DNA of 64,000 nt. Origin: Bacteroidales bacterium (GTDB taxonomy: Bacteria; Bacteroidota; Bacteroidia; Bacteroidales; JAADJA01). This document shows, piece by piece, positions 1 to 7,353 of this stretch; positions within the stretch are counted from its first letter, which is position 1, and each line of letters opens with the position of its first letter. The notes beneath the pieces are model-generated. The model was not told the DNA's origin and did not search any database. It was given only the letters and a program-made list of their open reading frames with translations. Both the position numbers and the translations under genes were made by a program. The stretch lies in NCBI GenBank assembly GCA_020052415.1, contig JAGVPB010000094.1, positions 1 through 64,000 on the forward strand, read 5' to 3'.

Positions 1-99
1 AATACGTGTAATTCGTGGACTGAAATGGTTAAATCGGTTGAATCGGTTGAATTAGTGGAATAATCAGATTCGTGAAATACGTGTAATTCGTGGACTGAA
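1..99. repeat. 24-bp direct repeat in intergenic spacer
   Basis: The word AATACGTGTAATTCGTGGAC plus TGAA occurs identically at 1-24 and 76-99. Between the copies the sequence AATCGGTTG is doubled (from about 32) and shorter variants of the same word occur. No open frame of note covers it. It is a short repeat-filled spacer upstream of smpB of the kind seen elsewhere in this window; the gene to its left lies outside the window. Confidence 0.75.
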
Positions 100-163
100 T
101 TGTCGAAATACTGTATTATAAGGGATCCGGATAAATCGGAGTGGAATTATTTTTTTCTAAAGA

Positions 164-610
164 ATGAATGACAAGATTAAAATTAAAAACCGCAAGGCAT
201 ATTTCGAATATTTTATTCTTGAAAAATATGCGGCGGGTATTGTACTTACAGGAACCGAAATTAAATCATTACGTGAAGGGAAGGCAAGTCTTGATGAATC
301 ATATTGTACCTTCAATGACAATGAGTTGTTTGTGATCAACATGCACATCACCGAGTATAAATTCGGAACCTACAACAACCATGAGCCCAAGCGCGACCGG
401 AAACTACTATTGACACACAGAGAACTCAAAAAATTAGCTGTTAAGGTTAAAGAAAAGGGATTTACCATTATACCGTTATTGCTATTTATAAATGACGCAG
501 GACTTGCAAAACTAGAAATCGGAATAGCTAAGGGGAAAAAGCTTTATGACAAGAGGGAAACTCTAAAAACCAAGGATACGAAAAGAGAAATGGAAAGGAA
601 CAGATTTTAA
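164..610 (+). CDS. smpB: SsrA-binding protein SmpB
   Basis: The 148-residue product matches SmpB in length and layout. It binds tmRNA (SsrA) and delivers it to stalled ribosomes for trans-translation in the cytoplasm. Visible family features are the N-terminal NRKAYFEYFILEKYAAGIVLTG strand region with GTEIKSLREGKASL just after it, the central NNHEPKRDRKLLL segment, and the lysine-rich C-terminal tail KGKKLYDKRETLK ending in KREMERNRF, which lines the mRNA channel in known structures. The ATG at 164 gives the standard N-terminus. It stands alone: the gene to its left is not in the window, and the ABC cluster on the right starts 130 bp later after an AT-rich hairpin. Identification is firm. Confidence 0.97.
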   Translation: MNDKIKIKNRKAYFEYFILEKYAAGIVLTGTEIKSLREGKASLDESYCTFNDNELFVINMHITEYKFGTYNNHEPKRDRKLLLTHRELKKLAVKVKEKGFTIIPLLLFINDAGLAKLEIGIAKGKKLYDKRETLKTKDTKREMERNRF

Positions 611-636
611 ATGAAATATTTCTTCAGATTCTTTTT

Positions 637-659
637 AAATGCTTTATTATAAAGTATTT
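637..659. other. AT-rich hairpin after smpB
   Basis: AAATGCTTTA at 637-646 pairs with TAAAGTATTT at 650-659 around a 3-nt loop, with one G-U pair. There is no run of T directly after it, so calling it an intrinsic terminator of smpB would be inference. Confidence 0.35.
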
Positions 660-740
660 CAGGTGTTAAATTATGTTAAAACCGACGAACCGGTTTGTAT
701 AGTATTAGTATGATTCTTTCTTTTGCAAAAAAATAAAACT

Positions 741-1670
741 ATGGATATAGTTGTAGAAAATCTGACGAAGAAATACGGCGCACAAAGAGCCGTGGATAAC
801 ATTTCATTCAGGGTAAAAACAGGTGAAATTCTAGGATTTCTGGGGCCCAATGGTGCAGGCAAAACCACTACTATGAAAGCCATTGCCACGTACCTTACCC
901 CGAACGAAGGGGATATACATGTCGGTAATTTTTCCATTTATGAAAATCCGGATGAAATAAAAAAGAATATCGGATACCTGCCCGAAAACAACCCTCTTTA
1001 TAATGATATGCCAGTGATTGATTACCTGAAATTTGTTGCCGCTTTACAGGGAATAGAAAAAGGCAGGATCAGGGAAAAAATCCTTCACATGATAAATACC
1101 TGCGGGCTGGAAGGAGAAAAACATAAAAAAATCGGCGAACTCTCGAAGGGATACCGACAAAGGGTTGGACTTGCGCAAGCTCTCATCCACGATCCGCAGG
1201 TTCTAATCCTGGATGAACCTACATCGGGACTCGATCCTAACCAGATCGTTGAAATCCGGGAACTCATCAAAAAAATCGGACGGGAAAAAACAGTTATCCT
1301 GAGTTCGCACATCCTTGCTGAAGTGGAAGCCACCTGCGACCGGATATTGATCATCAACAAAGGGAAAATTGTTGCCGATGGTACTTCGAGAGATCTCAGG
1401 AAGCAATCGGAAGGCCATGAAATTTTAAGGGTCAAAATTGAAGAGGGTGACAAAAATGAAATCTTCAAAGCACTGCAGGGACTAAATACCATCGGGATGG
1501 TTGACTTCATGAAAAAAGACGAAACTGCATTTGAAATCCAAACAAAGCCCGGACTTTCATCACGCAGGGAAGTTTTTAACCTTTGTGTTGGTAAGGGTTG
1601 GATTTTGACCGAAATGACCCCAATCGAAACCAAACTCGAAGACATTTTCCGCGAGCTGACTATGAATTAA
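741..1670 (+). CDS. gldA: ABC transporter ATP-binding protein, GldA-like
   Basis: This 309-residue cytoplasmic ATPase powers the ABC-2 type exporter encoded by the next genes. Walker A is GPNGAGKT at residues 35-42, the ABC signature region is LSKGYRQ from residue 134, and Walker B is VLILDEP at 154-160, followed by the H-loop region SSHILAEVEA. The length and the C-terminal extension after the nucleotide-binding domain resemble GldA of the gliding-motility ABC system. A TTG at 723 would add six residues, but the ATG at 741 starts directly at the usual MDIVVENL strand and is preferred. It is followed 63 bp later by the permease. Gliding itself cannot be inferred, because this module occurs in many non-gliding bacteria. 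Confidence 0.85.
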   Translation: MDIVVENLTKKYGAQRAVDNISFRVKTGEILGFLGPNGAGKTTTMKAIATYLTPNEGDIHVGNFSIYENPDEIKKNIGYLPENNPLYNDMPVIDYLKFVAALQGIEKGRIREKILHMINTCGLEGEKHKKIGELSKGYRQRVGLAQALIHDPQVLILDEPTSGLDPNQIVEIRELIKKIGREKTVILSSHILAEVEATCDRILIINKGKIVADGTSRDLRKQSEGHEILRVKIEEGDKNEIFKALQGLNTIGMVDFMKKDETAFEIQTKPGLSSRREVFNLCVGKGWILTEMTPIETKLEDIFRELTMN

Positions 1671-1733
1671 TTTGGTATTTCCAATAATAATAAATGAAAG
1701 TATAACCCGAAAAATAAATCAAAATTTCAAAAT

Positions 1734-2453
1734 ATGAGAGCAATTTGGACGATTACAATGCGCGAATTACAGTCGTTTTTCGATTCGCTTATGGCTTATA
1801 TTATGCTCATAGCATTTTTAGGATTCAGCGGATTTTTTACATGGCTTTTCGGCGCTGATGTCTTTTTTGTAAAACAGGCAAGCCTGCAGTCATTCTTTAG
1901 CATCGCCTACTGGACACTCTTTTTTTTCATTCCCGCACTTACCATGCGTCAATTCGCCGAAGAGAACAGGTCGGGAACGCTCGAACTTTTACTCACCAAA
2001 CCTGTAAGCGACTGGCAGGTTGTACTCGGAAAGTTCCTGTCAACCCTGGTTCTGATACTGATCGCACTTGCATTAACATTGCCCTATTACATTACCGTAG
2101 CCAGTATCGGCCCTATTGATCATGGCGCTGTGTGGTCGGGTTACCTCGGATTGATATTGATGAGCGCCGCCTATATCAGCATTGGTATTTTCACAAGCAG
2201 CATTTCAAATAACCAAATCGTCAGCTATCTGCTCGCTTTATTTATTGGAATATTTTTCCAGATCATTTTTTCACTTCTTTCAAGCAATTTTGGTGGGTTC
2301 ATAGGTGAAGTACTAAGCTTCCTTAGTGTTTCCACACATTTTGATTCAATTTCAAGAGGCGTGGTTGATACGAAAGACCTGTTGTTCTTTTTATCCCTGA
2401 TATTTTTAGGGCTGATCCTGACAGAAGCAAATCTTGCGAAAAAAAGACTTTAA
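1734..2453 (+). CDS. gldF: ABC-2 type permease, GldF-like
   Basis: The 239-residue product is an integral inner-membrane protein with about six hydrophobic segments, beginning LMAYIMLIAFLGFSGFFTWLF. The motif MRQFAEENRSGTLELLLTKPVSDWQVVLGKF is the conserved cytoplasmic loop of ABC-2 permeases, around residues 80-110, that couples to the ATPase. It sits between the ATPase and GldG-like genes, as in the gldA-gldF-gldG module, and probably shares their transcript (30 bp to the next start). The exported substrate of these systems is unknown. Family assignment is firm; the gld name rests on context and length. Confidence 0.85.
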   Translation: MRAIWTITMRELQSFFDSLMAYIMLIAFLGFSGFFTWLFGADVFFVKQASLQSFFSIAYWTLFFFIPALTMRQFAEENRSGTLELLLTKPVSDWQVVLGKFLSTLVLILIALALTLPYYITVASIGPIDHGAVWSGYLGLILMSAAYISIGIFTSSISNNQIVSYLLALFIGIFFQIIFSLLSSNFGGFIGEVLSFLSVSTHFDSISRGVVDTKDLLFFLSLIFLGLILTEANLAKKRL

Positions 2454-2483
2454 TCGAATTAAAACTGAAAAGATAATTATTTC

Positions 2484-4004
2484 ATGATGAAAAAAAGAAA
2501 ATCAATAACCACCCAGATTTTGTTAATCCTGGCGGTACTTGCAGTGATAAACATCTTGTCCGGAAAATTTTTCTTCCGGCTCGATTTTACCGAAGATGAA
2601 AGATATACCTTGAGCAAAGCCTCTAAAGATATTTTAAGGCAGCTCGAAGAGCCCGTAACAGTTACCGCTTACTTTACAGAGGAATTGCCACCGGATCTCG
2701 CGGTAACAAGGTCGGATTTTAAAGACCTTTTGGTGGAATATGCAAATATCTCGAAAGGTAAAGTATTGTACGAATTTGTGGATCCGAATAAGGACCAGGA
2801 GTCGGAACAAAAGGCATTTCAGGCTGGGATTCAACCTGTACTTGTGAGTACAAGAGAAAAGGATGAATCAACCCAGAAAAAGGTGTTTATGGGAGCGCTG
2901 GTGCAATTAGGTGAAAAATCGGAAGCCATTCCATTCATGCAACCCGGTGCCGCGATGGAATATTCTCTTTCGACAAGCATAAAAAAATTATCTGTGGCCA
3001 ATAAGCCCGTGATTGGATTGCTTCAGGGGCACGGTGAACCATCTGCCGGAGCGATGAACCAGGTGATGCAATCGCTTGCCGTGCTTTACCAGGTAAACCC
3101 GGTAAATCTCAGTGATGCTTCGGCGGATTACAGCCAGTATAAGACGATTGCCATTGTTTCACCAAAAGATACCATACCAACATCTGATCTTAATCAGCTT
3201 GATAACTACCTTGCCAGGGGCGGGAATTTATTTATTGCAATAGACAGGGTTGAAGGTGATCTTTCAACAGCCCAGGGAAAACCACTTGAAACAGGTCTTG
3301 AAAGGTGGCTCGCTGATAAAGGCCTAAACGTTGAAAATAATTTCATAATTGATGCGAGTTGCGGAAGCGTCGGTGTTCAGCAAAAGCAGGGCATGTTCAA
3401 CTTTACTACCAACGTAAGGTTTCCTTACCTGCCAATCATTACCAACTTTGAAGATCATCCCATCACCAAAGGACTGGAACAGGTTTTACTGCCGTTTGTA
3501 AGTTCAATAACATATACCGGCGGCTCATCAAATGTATTCACACCTATTGCGAGAACATCGGACAAATCAGGAACATTATCAACTCCATTGTATTTTGATG
3601 TGAATAAACGATGGAACGATACCGATTTCCCGCTTTCGAAACTCGTGGTAGGGGCATTATTAAAAGGGAAACTCTCCGGCAGTGCCGAATCAAGCATAGT
3701 TCTCTTTTCCGACGGCCAATTCCCGGTAAACGGAGAAGGACAGCAGGCCCAGCAGTTATCGCCGGATAATGTGAGCCTTATGGTAAACAGTATTGACTTT
3801 TTAAGTGATGATACCGGATTAATTGACCTGAGAACAAAAGGTGTAACATCCCGGCCGCTTGATCAGGTGGAAGACGGCAAAAAGGCGTTTCTGAAATGGC
3901 TGAACTTCCTGCTTCCGATCATCCTTATCCTGATCTATGGAATCTTCAGGATGCAACAGAAAAGAAGCCTCAGGGTGAAAAGGATGGAACAGGGGTATGT
4001 ATGA
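2484..4004 (+). CDS. gldG: GldG-like ABC transporter auxiliary protein
   Basis: The 506-residue protein has an N-terminal membrane anchor (TTQILLILAVLAVINILSG, residues 8-27), a long extracytoplasmic domain, and a C-terminal membrane helix (LNFLLPIILILIYGIF) followed by a basic tail. This is the architecture of GldG/Mucin-like ABC-associated proteins. Conserved parts include YTLSKASKDILRQLEEPVTVTAYFTEELPP near the N-terminus and the GLLQGHGEPS segment in the middle. It lies directly behind the permease gene and before a DUF4340 gene, the usual order. ATG codons at 2484 and 2487 are both possible. The stop codon at 4002-4004 falls inside the first unit of a GTATGAT tandem repeat, which suggests that the repeat has grown out of, or replaced, the original gene end. 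Confidence 0.85.
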   Translation: MMKKRKSITTQILLILAVLAVINILSGKFFFRLDFTEDERYTLSKASKDILRQLEEPVTVTAYFTEELPPDLAVTRSDFKDLLVEYANISKGKVLYEFVDPNKDQESEQKAFQAGIQPVLVSTREKDESTQKKVFMGALVQLGEKSEAIPFMQPGAAMEYSLSTSIKKLSVANKPVIGLLQGHGEPSAGAMNQVMQSLAVLYQVNPVNLSDASADYSQYKTIAIVSPKDTIPTSDLNQLDNYLARGGNLFIAIDRVEGDLSTAQGKPLETGLERWLADKGLNVENNFIIDASCGSVGVQQKQGMFNFTTNVRFPYLPIITNFEDHPITKGLEQVLLPFVSSITYTGGSSNVFTPIARTSDKSGTLSTPLYFDVNKRWNDTDFPLSKLVVGALLKGKLSGSAESSIVLFSDGQFPVNGEGQQAQQLSPDNVSLMVNSIDFLSDDTGLIDLRTKGVTSRPLDQVEDGKKAFLKWLNFLLPIILILIYGIFRMQQKRSLRVKRMEQGYV

Positions 4005-4040
4005 TGTATGATGTATGATGTATGATGTATGATGTATGAT
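3999..4040. repeat. Six tandem copies of the 7-mer GTATGAT
   Basis: Exact units begin at 3999, 4006, 4013, 4020, 4027 and 4034. The array contains the gldG stop codon and ends just before a second, looser run (TTAGGATTTAAGATTTAAAG). Copy-number change here could alter the last codon and the spacing to the DUF4340 gene but would not shift the upstream frame before the stop. Confidence 0.9.
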
Positions 4041-4089
4041 TTAGGATTTAAGATTTAAAGAATTAGTTTTGAATTAAATAATTTATAAG

Positions 4090-5076
4090 ATGCTTTCGAA
4101 ATTTTTAAATACAAAGACACTGATCATTTTACTGGTCATTTTGGGATTGGTTTTCCTGATTACCAAGCTGACTGAAAAAGAAGACAGGACCTTTAAAAGT
4201 GAAATGGTTTCAATTGACAGTACAGTTGTGACCAAAATGATTATTACTCCCAAACCGGGTGAAAGTGCGAAAGAGGTAATCTTTACAAAGACAGGTTCCG
4301 AGTGGAAACTCGAATCAGATGGTAAATCATATATACCCGACCCGTCTTCAGTAAAAAACATCCTTTCAGAACTGATGAAAATGAAATCGGAACGGGTTGC
4401 TGCGGTTGATAAATCAAAGTGGCCGGAGTTTGAAGTTTCCGATTCTACTGCAACCCGGATAAAGGTGTTTGACGGGAAAAAACAAATTGCCGATTTGTAT
4501 GTTGGCAAGTTCAGCTATTCCCAACCCCAGGGACAGCAACAAAATCCTTATCAGCAAAATAAAGGCAAGATGTCAACTTACGTGAGGCCGGCCGGTGACA
4601 ATGAGGTTTATGTGGTGGATGGATTTATTAAAATGAGCATACAGGCCAACGTAAATGCTTACAGAAATAAAACTTTATTTGCTTCAAATAAAGATGACCT
4701 GAATAAAATTTCATTTTCCTATCCCAATAATGAGACTTTTGTATTGAGCAAAGTGGACAATAACTGGCAGTTGAACGGAGTAACTGTTGATTCCACATTA
4801 ACCCTTAGATATCTGAACAAACTGGCAAGGGTGACAAGTTCGAATTTTATTGATGATGTTTCACCTGTATCCAGCACGCCATCCCATACTGTCAGGATTG
4901 AAGGGAATAACTTTGCCCCTGTTGATATTAAAGCCTTTCCGGCCGATACGGTTAATAAATATGTGATTACAACATCACTTGTACCTGATGCAAAATACAG
5001 TGGAGCCAAAGCAGGCCTTTTCGAACGGGTATTTACTAATAAAAGCGATTTCTTCCCTGGTGAAGATAAAAAGTAA
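4090..5076 (+). CDS. DUF4340 domain protein, ABC-associated
   Basis: The 328-residue protein has one N-terminal membrane helix (TLIILLVILGLVFLITKL, about residues 10-28) and an extracytoplasmic remainder rich in short beta-strand-like segments. The pattern of strands with W-x-L (EWKLESDG, NNWQLNG) is that of DUF4340 proteins, which regularly follow GldG-like genes in ABC-2 clusters. It is the last gene of the 741-5076 module, 85 bp after gldG. Its biochemical role is unknown; association with the exporter is inferred from conserved gene order. After the stop there are 198 bp with no recognisable gene. Confidence 0.75.
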   Translation: MLSKFLNTKTLIILLVILGLVFLITKLTEKEDRTFKSEMVSIDSTVVTKMIITPKPGESAKEVIFTKTGSEWKLESDGKSYIPDPSSVKNILSELMKMKSERVAAVDKSKWPEFEVSDSTATRIKVFDGKKQIADLYVGKFSYSQPQGQQQNPYQQNKGKMSTYVRPAGDNEVYVVDGFIKMSIQANVNAYRNKTLFASNKDDLNKISFSYPNNETFVLSKVDNNWQLNGVTVDSTLTLRYLNKLARVTSSNFIDDVSPVSSTPSHTVRIEGNNFAPVDIKAFPADTVNKYVITTSLVPDAKYSGAKAGLFERVFTNKSDFFPGEDKK

Positions 5077-5274
5077 AGTTTACAAGGCCATAAAAAAATT
5101 GATTTTTAAAGCATCATTGCTCACAATCAGTTTTTCTTTTTAAGTATTCACAAACAATAGAATAACCTGTAAGCTGGCTGTTTTGACCTGAGAATCATGC
5201 ATTGTTAAAAAGTTTTTACAACAGATGGAATTGTCATATTCTGTTTTCATTATTTTTACCGGAAATTCAAGTCT

Positions 5275-5574
5275 ATGCCTGTCGGTAAACGTAAAAAGCG
5301 CAGAAAGAAAGTCAGGTATTCCAAACTGATCATTAAACTCAGCGCAAAGCAAAAAAAATCGTTACAGAATTATTGTAAAGCGAGAAAAACGACACCTTCC
5401 AAGTTGATCAAAAAATCAATAAAGAGGTTTATTAACGGTTTTGACAAGGAAGTTCCTGAAGCATATTATGTAACCGAAAATCAACTGGCGCTTTTCGATG
5501 AAATCGGCGAGGGTTATGATCTTAAGCTTACTAAATCTGTAAGTCCAAAACCAGTCAATCAACCTGAAATTTGA
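5275..5574 (+). CDS. Small basic protein of unknown function
   Basis: The frame encodes 99 residues. The first 20 are extremely basic (KRKKRRKKVRYSK), followed by a segment, LSAKQKKSLQNYCKARKTTPSKLIKKSIKRFI, that looks like two helices with a TTPSKLI turn. This resembles the DNA-binding part of ribbon-helix-helix proteins, but I cannot assign a family. The C-terminal 35 residues are acidic and mixed. It lies 69 bp before tpiA on the same strand. The composition looks like a real protein rather than chance. A nucleic-acid-binding role is inference from charge only. Confidence 0.6.
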   Translation: MPVGKRKKRRKKVRYSKLIIKLSAKQKKSLQNYCKARKTTPSKLIKKSIKRFINGFDKEVPEAYYVTENQLALFDEIGEGYDLKLTKSVSPKPVNQPEI

Positions 5575-5577
5575 AAC

Positions 5578-5643
5578 TTGAAATTTATCTCCCCGACGGC
5601 AATGGACTTTAAACCTCGAACTTTAAACTTTGAACTTAAGAAT
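5578..5643. repeat. Word-like spacer before tpiA
   Basis: The stretch contains near-repeats of the word GAACTTTAAACTT (GAACTTTAAACTTTGAACTT near 5619) and a related GAAACTTGAAATTT at 5574. It is open in the tpiA frame but does not look like protein-coding sequence. It is one of several spacers in the window made of a short repeated word. Confidence 0.5.
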
Positions 5644-6402
5644 ATGAGAACAAAAATTGTAGCCGGTAATTGGAAAATGAATAAGACCTTCGAAGAAGCC
5701 GATGACCTTATTAATAATATTATTGATTTGCTCAAAAGTGAAAACCTGTCGGATAAGGCCGTTATTATTTGCCCGCCGGCGGTATTTCTGGAACTTGCAA
5801 CCGACCAGTCCTTTGACAGCGAAATATATGTTGGTGCACAAAATGTCAGCCGATTCGAATCAGGCGCCTATACCGGCGAAATATCTGCATCCATGCTTAG
5901 TTCCATGGGAGTTGACTTTTGTATAATAGGCCATTCCGAAAGAAGAAAATATTTTCTCGAAACCCATGAAGAACTGGCAGGAAAAGTTGACCAGGTTCTG
6001 AAACAAAATATTTCTCCGGTCTTTTGCTGTGGGGAAACATTACCTGAAAGGGAAAGCGGAAAACATTTCGAAATCGTCAGGAAGCAAATAGAGGATTCTT
6101 TATTTCATCTGAAAGAAGGCGATTTTGAACATGTAATTATTGCTTACGAACCGGTTTGGGCAATCGGAACCGGAGTCAATGCTACATCACAACAGGCGCA
6201 GGAAATGCATCATTATATCAGAAGCCTGGTCAGGGAAAAATATGGCGATCAAATGGCAGAAAACATCAGCATTTTATATGGCGGGAGCTGCAATTCCAAA
6301 AACGCTCATGAATTGTTCGCTAATCCAGATGTTGACGGAGGCTTAATTGGTGGCGCATCTTTGGATGCTGAGGAATTTATCAGGATCGTACAATCATTTT
6401 AA
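5644..6402 (+). CDS. tpiA: Triose-phosphate isomerase
   Basis: The 252-residue enzyme interconverts dihydroxyacetone phosphate and glyceraldehyde 3-phosphate in glycolysis and gluconeogenesis. N9 and K11 lie in GNWKMNK, the electrophilic histidine is H97 in IGHSERR, and the catalytic glutamate is E169 in AYEPVWAIGTG; the phosphate-binding LYGGS and GGLIGGASL segments follow. The frame is open for 22 codons before ATG 5644, but that part is repeat-derived spacer; starting at MRTKIVAGNWKMN gives the family's normal N-terminus and length. prmA follows after 117 bp of another word-like spacer. Identification is certain. Confidence 0.98.
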   Translation: MRTKIVAGNWKMNKTFEEADDLINNIIDLLKSENLSDKAVIICPPAVFLELATDQSFDSEIYVGAQNVSRFESGAYTGEISASMLSSMGVDFCIIGHSERRKYFLETHEELAGKVDQVLKQNISPVFCCGETLPERESGKHFEIVRKQIEDSLFHLKEGDFEHVIIAYEPVWAIGTGVNATSQQAQEMHHYIRSLVREKYGDQMAENISILYGGSCNSKNAHELFANPDVDGGLIGGASLDAEEFIRIVQSF

Positions 6403-6440
6403 TCATGAATTGTTAAATGTCAACCCGCATTTCTTCTTTT

Positions 6441-6516
6441 GCAGTCAATTGTACATTTAATCCCTGTCAATCTTCAATTTTAGTCAATCCACATTTTAGT
6501 CATTTTAGTCAATAAT
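6441..6516. repeat. TTTTAGTCA-type repeat spacer
   Basis: Several copies of GTCAAT/TTTTAGTCA words follow each other between tpiA and prmA (GCAGTCAATT, CTGTCAATC, TTTTAGTCAATCC, TTTTAGTCA, TTTTAGTCAAT). Copies are imperfect and spaced 9-15 bp apart. The array ends four bases before the prmA start codon, so it forms the immediate leader of that gene. Confidence 0.55.
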
Positions 6517-6519
6517 TCC

Positions 6520-7353
6520 ATGGATTATGTTGAAGTAAATTTTGAGATAAGTCCGCAACCTACGGGAACGGAGATATTGATTGCACTTCTATCACAAATT
6601 GGATATGAAAGCTTCCTGGAAACCGAAAAAGGATTATCGGCCTATATCCCTTCGCAATTATTCGATCACAGCCGGATACACCAGCTGCCGGTCTTCCTGA
6701 CCGATGAATACAAAATAACTTTTAATTACAGGATTATTGAAAGCCATAATTGGAATGAAGTTTGGGAGAAGAATTATGAACCGGTTCTCATAAAAGATTT
6801 GGTCTTTATCCGGGCGCCCTTTCATAGCAAAAATAAAAATGTAAAGTATAATATTTTGATCGAACCTAAGATGTCATTCGGAACAGCGCACCACGAAACA
6901 ACTTCTATGATGATAGAATTGATGCTCGAAGAGAATATGACAGGTAAGTCGGTTCTCGATGCCGGTTGCGGAACAGGAATTCTTTCCATTTTATCAGAAA
7001 TGCTTGGTGCCAGGTTTATTGTTGCCTTCGATATTGATGAATGGGCTTATCAGAATGCTCTCGAAAACGTCAGAAAAAATAAATGCAGGAATATCATCGT
7101 TCAATTAAGTGATTCAGGATTGCTTAAAAATGAAAAATTCGACTTTGTGCTTGCCAATATCAACAGGAATGTACTGCTTGAGGAAATTAAAGTTTACTCC
7201 AAGCACCTTGCACAGGGCGGTATTTTGCTCACAAGCGGATTTTATCCTGACGATCTTGCAAAAATTGAATCAACTGCAAAAGCCTCAGAATTAGCAATGT
7301 ATCAAAACATCGGAAAAAACGACTGGGTTGCTGCCCGGTTTATTAAACGTTAG
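6520..7353 (+). CDS. prmA: Ribosomal protein L11 methyltransferase
   Basis: The 277-residue protein has an N-terminal substrate-recognition domain and a C-terminal class I SAM methyltransferase domain. Visible motifs are the pre-motif FGTAHHETTSMMIELM, motif I DAGCGTGILSI, acidic strand-2 end FDIDEWA, and FVLANINRNVL (the PrmA-type NIN in place of NPPY). It trimethylates ribosomal protein L11 in the cytoplasm. Its TAG stop overlaps by one base the GTG that may start the next gene, so the two are probably cotranscribed. Confidence 0.93.
   Translation: MDYVEVNFEISPQPTGTEILIALLSQIGYESFLETEKGLSAYIPSQLFDHSRIHQLPVFLTDEYKITFNYRIIESHNWNEVWEKNYEPVLIKDLVFIRAPFHSKNKNVKYNILIEPKMSFGTAHHETTSMMIELMLEENMTGKSVLDAGCGTGILSILSEMLGARFIVAFDIDEWAYQNALENVRKNKCRNIIVQLSDSGLLKNEKFDFVLANINRNVLLEEIKVYSKHLAQGGILLTSGFYPDDLAKIESTAKASELAMYQNIGKNDWVAARFIKR

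Noticed and set aside
723-740. TTG start for the GldA-like ATPase
   Set aside because: The ATG at 741 gives the standard N-terminus of ABC ATPases.
1085-1645. 186-codon frame antisense to the ABC ATPase
   Set aside because: It is a shadow of the coding frame of a certain gene; serine-rich translation without any domain.
5578-5643. N-terminal extension of triose-phosphate isomerase
   Set aside because: The 22 extra codons lie in word-like spacer and would give an N-terminus unknown in the family; ATG 5644 gives MRTKIVAGNWKMN.
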